Assembly (NCBI GenBank): GCA_021153265.1
Contig: JAGKTU010000099.1
Location: 1-7,074 of the forward strand
DNA length: 7,074 nucleotides
Reading direction: 5' to 3'
Source of the DNA: Clostridia bacterium
Lineage (GTDB): Bacteria; Bacillota; Clostridia; Oscillospirales; Oscillospiraceae
The notes beneath the pieces were generated by a model that had not been told where the DNA came from, searched no databases, and saw nothing but the letters and a program-made list of their open reading frames with translations. Every line of letters begins with the position of its first letter. Within the stretch, counting starts at the first letter, position 1. This document shows, piece after piece, positions 4,773 through 7,074 of this stretch. The translations under genes were made by a program, and so were the position numbers.

Positions 4773-5000
4773 ATGAAAGAATACGAATTGGTTCGGGAAA
4801 TCAAGAATTTGTGCCGGAATAACCAAATGCGGGACGTGTTTTTTGAGGAAGTTGCCTGCGAAAGCCCGGAAAGCTACGTCCGGGAACTGCTCAAAGGCAG
4901 GCAGCTGGAACTGGCTGTGGAGCAGGGGAACGGCGGGCAGGTCACCATCCACGCAACTGTGGACGGTTTGATGCAGAAATTCGTCTTTACGCCTATTTGA
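4773..5000 (+). CDS. Conserved-looking small hypothetical protein (75 aa)
   Basis: A 75-residue acidic, soluble protein. It has an N-terminal helix, MKEYELVREIKNLCRNNQMRDVFFEE, and then a region resembling alternating strands (LELAVEQGNGGQVTIHATVDGLMQKFVFTPI). There is no signal peptide or membrane segment. I think similar short proteins occur in Oscillospiraceae but know no function, and none is assigned. The start is fixed by AAAGGAGG (4755-4762) ten bases upstream; upstream extension to 4677 would place the promoter inside the gene. It has its own promoter and terminator, so it is a single-gene unit between the tRNA locus and the acetyl-CoA operon. Confidence 0.75.
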   Translation: MKEYELVREIKNLCRNNQMRDVFFEEVACESPESYVRELLKGRQLELAVEQGNGGQVTIHATVDGLMQKFVFTPI

Positions 5001-5006
5001 ATAGAG

Positions 5007-5036
5007 AAGCGGTGTGATGTTTACACCGCTTTTTTT
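5007..5036 (+). terminator. Intrinsic terminator after the orphan gene
   Basis: AAGCGGTGT (5007-5015) pairs perfectly with ACACCGCTT (5023-5031) around a seven-base loop, running into an uninterrupted T tract to 5036. It begins six bases after the stop codon. Confidence 0.9.
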
Positions 5037-5056
5037 CATTTTCTGCAAAATCTGGG

Positions 5057-5085
5057 TTGAAATTGTGCCACATCTGTGGTACGAT
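5057..5085 (+). promoter_or_regulatory. Promoter of the cooC-acsD-acsC operon
   Basis: TTGAAA (5057-5062), a 17-base spacer and TACGAT (5080-5085). Predicted start is near 5092, leaving an 84-base untranslated leader before cooC. The spacer is occupied by an 18-bp imperfect palindrome, suggesting direct regulation of this promoter. Confidence 0.65.
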
Positions 5086-5090
5086 ATCGT
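5065..5090 (+). promoter_or_regulatory. Operator-like palindromes overlapping the cooC promoter
   Basis: GTGCCACA (5065-5072) and TGTGGTAC (5075-5082) form an inverted repeat with one mismatch, filling the spacer between the promoter boxes. A perfect palindrome ACGATATCGT (5081-5090) overlaps the -10 box. A further inverted repeat, ATATCG (5084-5089) and CGATAT (5096-5101), follows. A dimeric regulator bound here would block or remodel RNA polymerase. The regulator is unknown. Confidence 0.5.
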
Positions 5091-5108
5091 TGTATCGATA
5101 TGGGCGTA

Positions 5109-5126
5109 TTGCGCACATTTTGCGCA
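5109..5126 (+). repeat. Direct repeat TTGCGCA x2 in the cooC leader
   Basis: TTGCGCA at 5109-5115 and again at 5120-5126, 11 bases apart, about one helical turn, so both would face the same side of DNA. Each copy contains the palindrome TGCGCA. They lie about 18 to 35 bases after the predicted transcript start, a usual place for a repressor site. Confidence 0.45.
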
Positions 5127-5175
5127 GCTACTCCCGCGGATATGTGTATTTTCCCAAGCAAGGAGTGCATGAACT

Positions 5176-5946
5176 ATGGCAACACCTCATACCATCGCAG
5201 TTGCCGGCAAGGGCGGCGTGGGTAAAACCACCACCTGCGGCATGCTGATCAATTATCTGTGCGGCAAGCGCAAAGGACCTGTTCTGGTCGTTGACGCAGA
5301 CGCAAATTCCAACCTCAACGAGGTTCTGGGCGTGGAAGTGGAAACTTCTCTGGGCCAGATCCGGGAGGAAATGGCTCAGGCTGAGCTGAAAGGCACCATC
5401 CCCAAGGGTATGACCAAGGCGGATTATGCTGAATTTAAGTTCAATTCCGCCCTCATCGAGGACGATGACTTTGATATGCTGGTCATGGGCCGCACCCAGG
5501 GCAAGGGCTGCTACTGCTACGTCAACGGCGTCCTCAAGTCCCAGGTGGACAAGTACGCAAAAAACTACTCCTACATCGTCATGGACAACGAAGCGGGTCT
5601 GGAGCATGTGGCCAGAGGCACCCTGCCCCATGTGGACACCATGCTGCTGATCTCTGACTGCTCCCGCCGGGGCATTCAGGCTGCCGCCCGTGTAGCCGAG
5701 ATGGTGGAGGAGATGAACCTGAATCCCGGTCAGATGGGCCTGATCGTCAACCGCGCCCCGAACGGCGTGCTGGACGACGGCGTCAAGGCCGAGATCGAGA
5801 AACATGGGCTGAAGCTCTTCGGTGTGCTGCCCCACGACGACGCGGTTTACCGCTGCGACTGTGACGGCGAGCCTTCCGCAAAGCTGCCCGAAACCGATCC
5901 CATGAAGGTCGCCCTGAAGGGCATCATGCAGGGCATCGGCCTGTAA
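5176..5946 (+). CDS. cooC: CooC, ATPase for nickel insertion into CO dehydrogenase
   Basis: A 256-residue cytoplasmic SIMIBI/MinD-type ATPase that helps load nickel into the C-cluster of carbon monoxide dehydrogenase. Residues 11-18 hold the deviant Walker A GKGGVGKT with the signature lysine. DADAN (40-44) and the IVMDNEAG segment (134-141) provide the other nucleotide and switch motifs. Cys112-Tyr-Cys114 matches the CxC pair that binds metal at the CooC dimer interface. Length is normal for the family. The ATG at 5176 is ten bases after AGGAG (5161-5165); an ATG at 5169 is out of frame and opens only 18 codons. It is the first gene of a Wood-Ljungdahl operon, supplying cofactor assembly for the CODH/ACS enzyme that works with the genes downstream. 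Confidence 0.95.
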   Translation: MATPHTIAVAGKGGVGKTTTCGMLINYLCGKRKGPVLVVDADANSNLNEVLGVEVETSLGQIREEMAQAELKGTIPKGMTKADYAEFKFNSALIEDDDFDMLVMGRTQGKGCYCYVNGVLKSQVDKYAKNYSYIVMDNEAGLEHVARGTLPHVDTMLLISDCSRRGIQAAARVAEMVEEMNLNPGQMGLIVNRAPNGVLDDGVKAEIEKHGLKLFGVLPHDDAVYRCDCDGEPSAKLPETDPMKVALKGIMQGIGL

Positions 5947-5958
5947 CTTTGTAAAATC

Positions 5959-5993
5959 GAAAATCGGGCAAACCGCTTTGATTTTCAGTTTTT
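5959..5993 (+). terminator. Weak terminator or attenuator between cooC and acsD
   Basis: GAAAATC (5959-5965) pairs with GATTTTC (5980-5986), with a small inner GG/CC pairing, followed shortly by TTTTT (5989-5993). The stem is AT-rich and two bases separate it from the T tract, so termination is probably partial. No promoter is obvious between it and acsD. Confidence 0.45.
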
Positions 5994-6032
5994 AATTACC
6001 ATTTTCAAAAACAAACAAGGGGGAATTTTTCT

Positions 6033-6974
6033 ATGGCTTTTACGCCCAAGACGGCACCCTACAGCGGCCGTGTCAACGCCGTGACCCTGGGCACCGGTGA
6101 CAATGCAATCGTCATCGGCGGTCAGAATGTGCTGCCTTTCTACACCTTCGATGCTCCTATCGAAAACGCACCCAAGATCGGTGTCGAGGTCTCCGACCTG
6201 GCCGCTTCCTGGGATGTTCCCGGCCTGAAGGAGTTCTACGCAGGCTGCGTCACCATGGCTGACTATGCCAAGAAGGCTGAGTCCATTGAGGGCGCAGACT
6301 TCATCTGCCTGAACTTTGTGGGCGCTGATCCCAACGGCGCTAACCGCTCCGTGGCTGACTGCGTCGCCGATGCCAAGGCTGTTGCCGAGGTCGTCACCAA
6401 GCCCATCGTGGTCATGGGCTGCAAGAACATGGAGAAGGACGGCGAGCTGCTGGCCGCCATTGCTGAGGCTCTGGCCGGCAAGAATGTCCTGTTCATGTCC
6501 GCAAAGAACGAGAACTACAAGACCGTCGGCGCTTCCGTCGCTCTGGCTAACGGCCAGAAGCTGGGCGCTGAGACCGCTGACGACATCAACCTGGCCAAGC
6601 AGCTGAACATCATGCTGAAGGGCCTGAACGTCAACCCCGCTTCCGTGGTCATGGACATCGGCACCGCCGCTGTCGGCTACGGCTACGAGTACGCTGCATC
6701 CACCTTCGACCGCATCCGTCTGGCTGCTCTGGCTCAGGGCGATGCTGACCTGCAGATGCCCATCCTGGCTGCCGTTTGCAACGACACCTGGGGCGTCAAG
6801 GAGTCCACTGCCTCCGTCGAAGACGAGCCCGCTTGGGGCGACCGCGAAGAGCGCGCCATTTCCATGGAAGTCGCTACCGCTGCTGCTGACCTGACCGGCG
6901 GCGCTGATGCCGTTGTGCTGCGTCACCCCGCTTCTGTGGCTACCGTTAAGAAGTTCATCGCTGAACTGATCTAA
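6033..6974 (+). CDS. acsD: AcsD, corrinoid iron-sulfur protein small subunit (CODH/ACS delta)
   Basis: A 313-residue TIM-barrel-like subunit of the corrinoid iron-sulfur protein, which with AcsC carries the methyl group from methyltetrahydrofolate to acetyl-CoA synthase. The N-terminus, PYSGRVNAVTLGTG, the segment ADFICLNFVGADPNG (residues 88-102), the VMDIGTAAVGYGYEY segment (209-223), and AVCNDTWGVKES (249-260) are all characteristic of the family. Length is typical. AGGGGG (6018-6023) lies nine bases before the ATG. Codon use is strongly biased to C- and G-ending codons, more than in the mobile-element genes, suggesting high expression. It is followed 18 bases later by acsC. Confidence 0.95.
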   Translation: MAFTPKTAPYSGRVNAVTLGTGDNAIVIGGQNVLPFYTFDAPIENAPKIGVEVSDLAASWDVPGLKEFYAGCVTMADYAKKAESIEGADFICLNFVGADPNGANRSVADCVADAKAVAEVVTKPIVVMGCKNMEKDGELLAAIAEALAGKNVLFMSAKNENYKTVGASVALANGQKLGAETADDINLAKQLNIMLKGLNVNPASVVMDIGTAAVGYGYEYAASTFDRIRLAALAQGDADLQMPILAAVCNDTWGVKESTASVEDEPAWGDREERAISMEVATAAADLTGGADAVVLRHPASVATVKKFIAELI

Positions 6975-6992
6975 GGAAGGAGGATACATACA

Positions 6993-7074
6993 ATGGCTCT
7001 GAAAGGTCTTGACATTTTTAAGCTGTCTCCTAAGAAGAACTGTAAGGAGTGCGGCTCTCCCACCTGTATGGCAT
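6993..7074 (+). CDS. acsC: AcsC, corrinoid iron-sulfur protein large subunit (partial, cut by window end)
   Basis: Only the first 27 codons are present. They encode LDIFKLSPKKNCKECGSPTCMA, with Cys17, Cys20 and Cys25 spaced as in the N-terminal domain that binds the low-potential 4Fe-4S cluster of AcsC; the fourth cysteine is beyond the window. This cluster reductively activates the cobalt of the corrinoid for methyl transfer. AAGGAAGGAGG lies about nine bases upstream of the ATG. Order directly after acsD supports the call. Confidence 0.93.
   Translation, partial: MALKGLDIFKLSPKKNCKECGSPTCMA

Noticed and set aside
5169..5225. ATG at 5169 in front of cooC as a leader peptide
   Set aside because: It is only three bases from the ribosome site, out of frame, and stops after 18 codons inside cooC.
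5128..5835. 235-codon minus-strand frame opposite cooC
   Set aside because: It is a shadow of cooC, and histidine/glutamine-rich in the way typical of antisense frames.
5985..6989. 334-codon open frame on the minus strand opposite acsD
   Set aside because: It is antisense to a well-recognised gene with strong C-ending codon bias, which suppresses stops on the other strand; it has a low-complexity sequence and no family resemblance.

Overview
The window reads as a chromosomal segment from an anaerobic, low-to-mid GC member of the Clostridia, probably an acetogen-like gut Oscillospiraceae/Ruminococcaceae relative. The reasons are strong AGGAGG ribosome sites, Clostridia-type mobilisation and VapE proteins, and a Wood-Ljungdahl operon (cooC-acsD-acsC) at the right end. 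Species cannot be named from this sequence alone.

Left two thirds (1 to about 4610): one end of an integrated mobilisable, satellite-like element. A 438-base untranslated leader is built from repeated modules, including two copies of an RNA hairpin that differ in sequence but keep their pairing. It is followed by a replication pair, a CHC2 zinc-finger primase-like protein overlapping a VapE/VirE-type P-loop helicase-like protein. Next comes a 545-base gap with short GTTTACA repeats on both sides of an AT-rich, palindrome-bounded stretch, which is a good candidate for the element's replication origin. After that come a small helix-turn-helix protein, a MobV/Pre relaxase whose start overlaps its stop, and an excisionase-like protein, closed by a strong terminator. 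No integrase is visible in this end.

Junction (about 4390 to 4650, minus strand): an intact tRNA-Gly(CCC) with its own terminator, preceded by a second tRNA-Gly(CCC)-like sequence of the same 74-base length whose 5' half is well preserved and 3' half decayed. A near-consensus promoter sits immediately upstream of the decayed copy. The simplest reading is that the element inserted into, and wrecked, the host tRNA-Gly while bringing a complete replacement copy. A tandem duplication followed by decay is the main alternative.

Right third (4650 to 7074): host chromosome. A small orphan gene has its own promoter and terminator. It is followed by a promoter with an 18-bp palindrome packed between its -35 and -10 boxes, then cooC (nickel-loading ATPase for CO dehydrogenase), acsD and the start of acsC (small and large subunits of the corrinoid iron-sulfur protein). 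These gene products act at the methyl-to-acetyl-CoA step of the Wood-Ljungdahl pathway. A weak hairpin plus T-run between cooC and acsD may set their relative expression.
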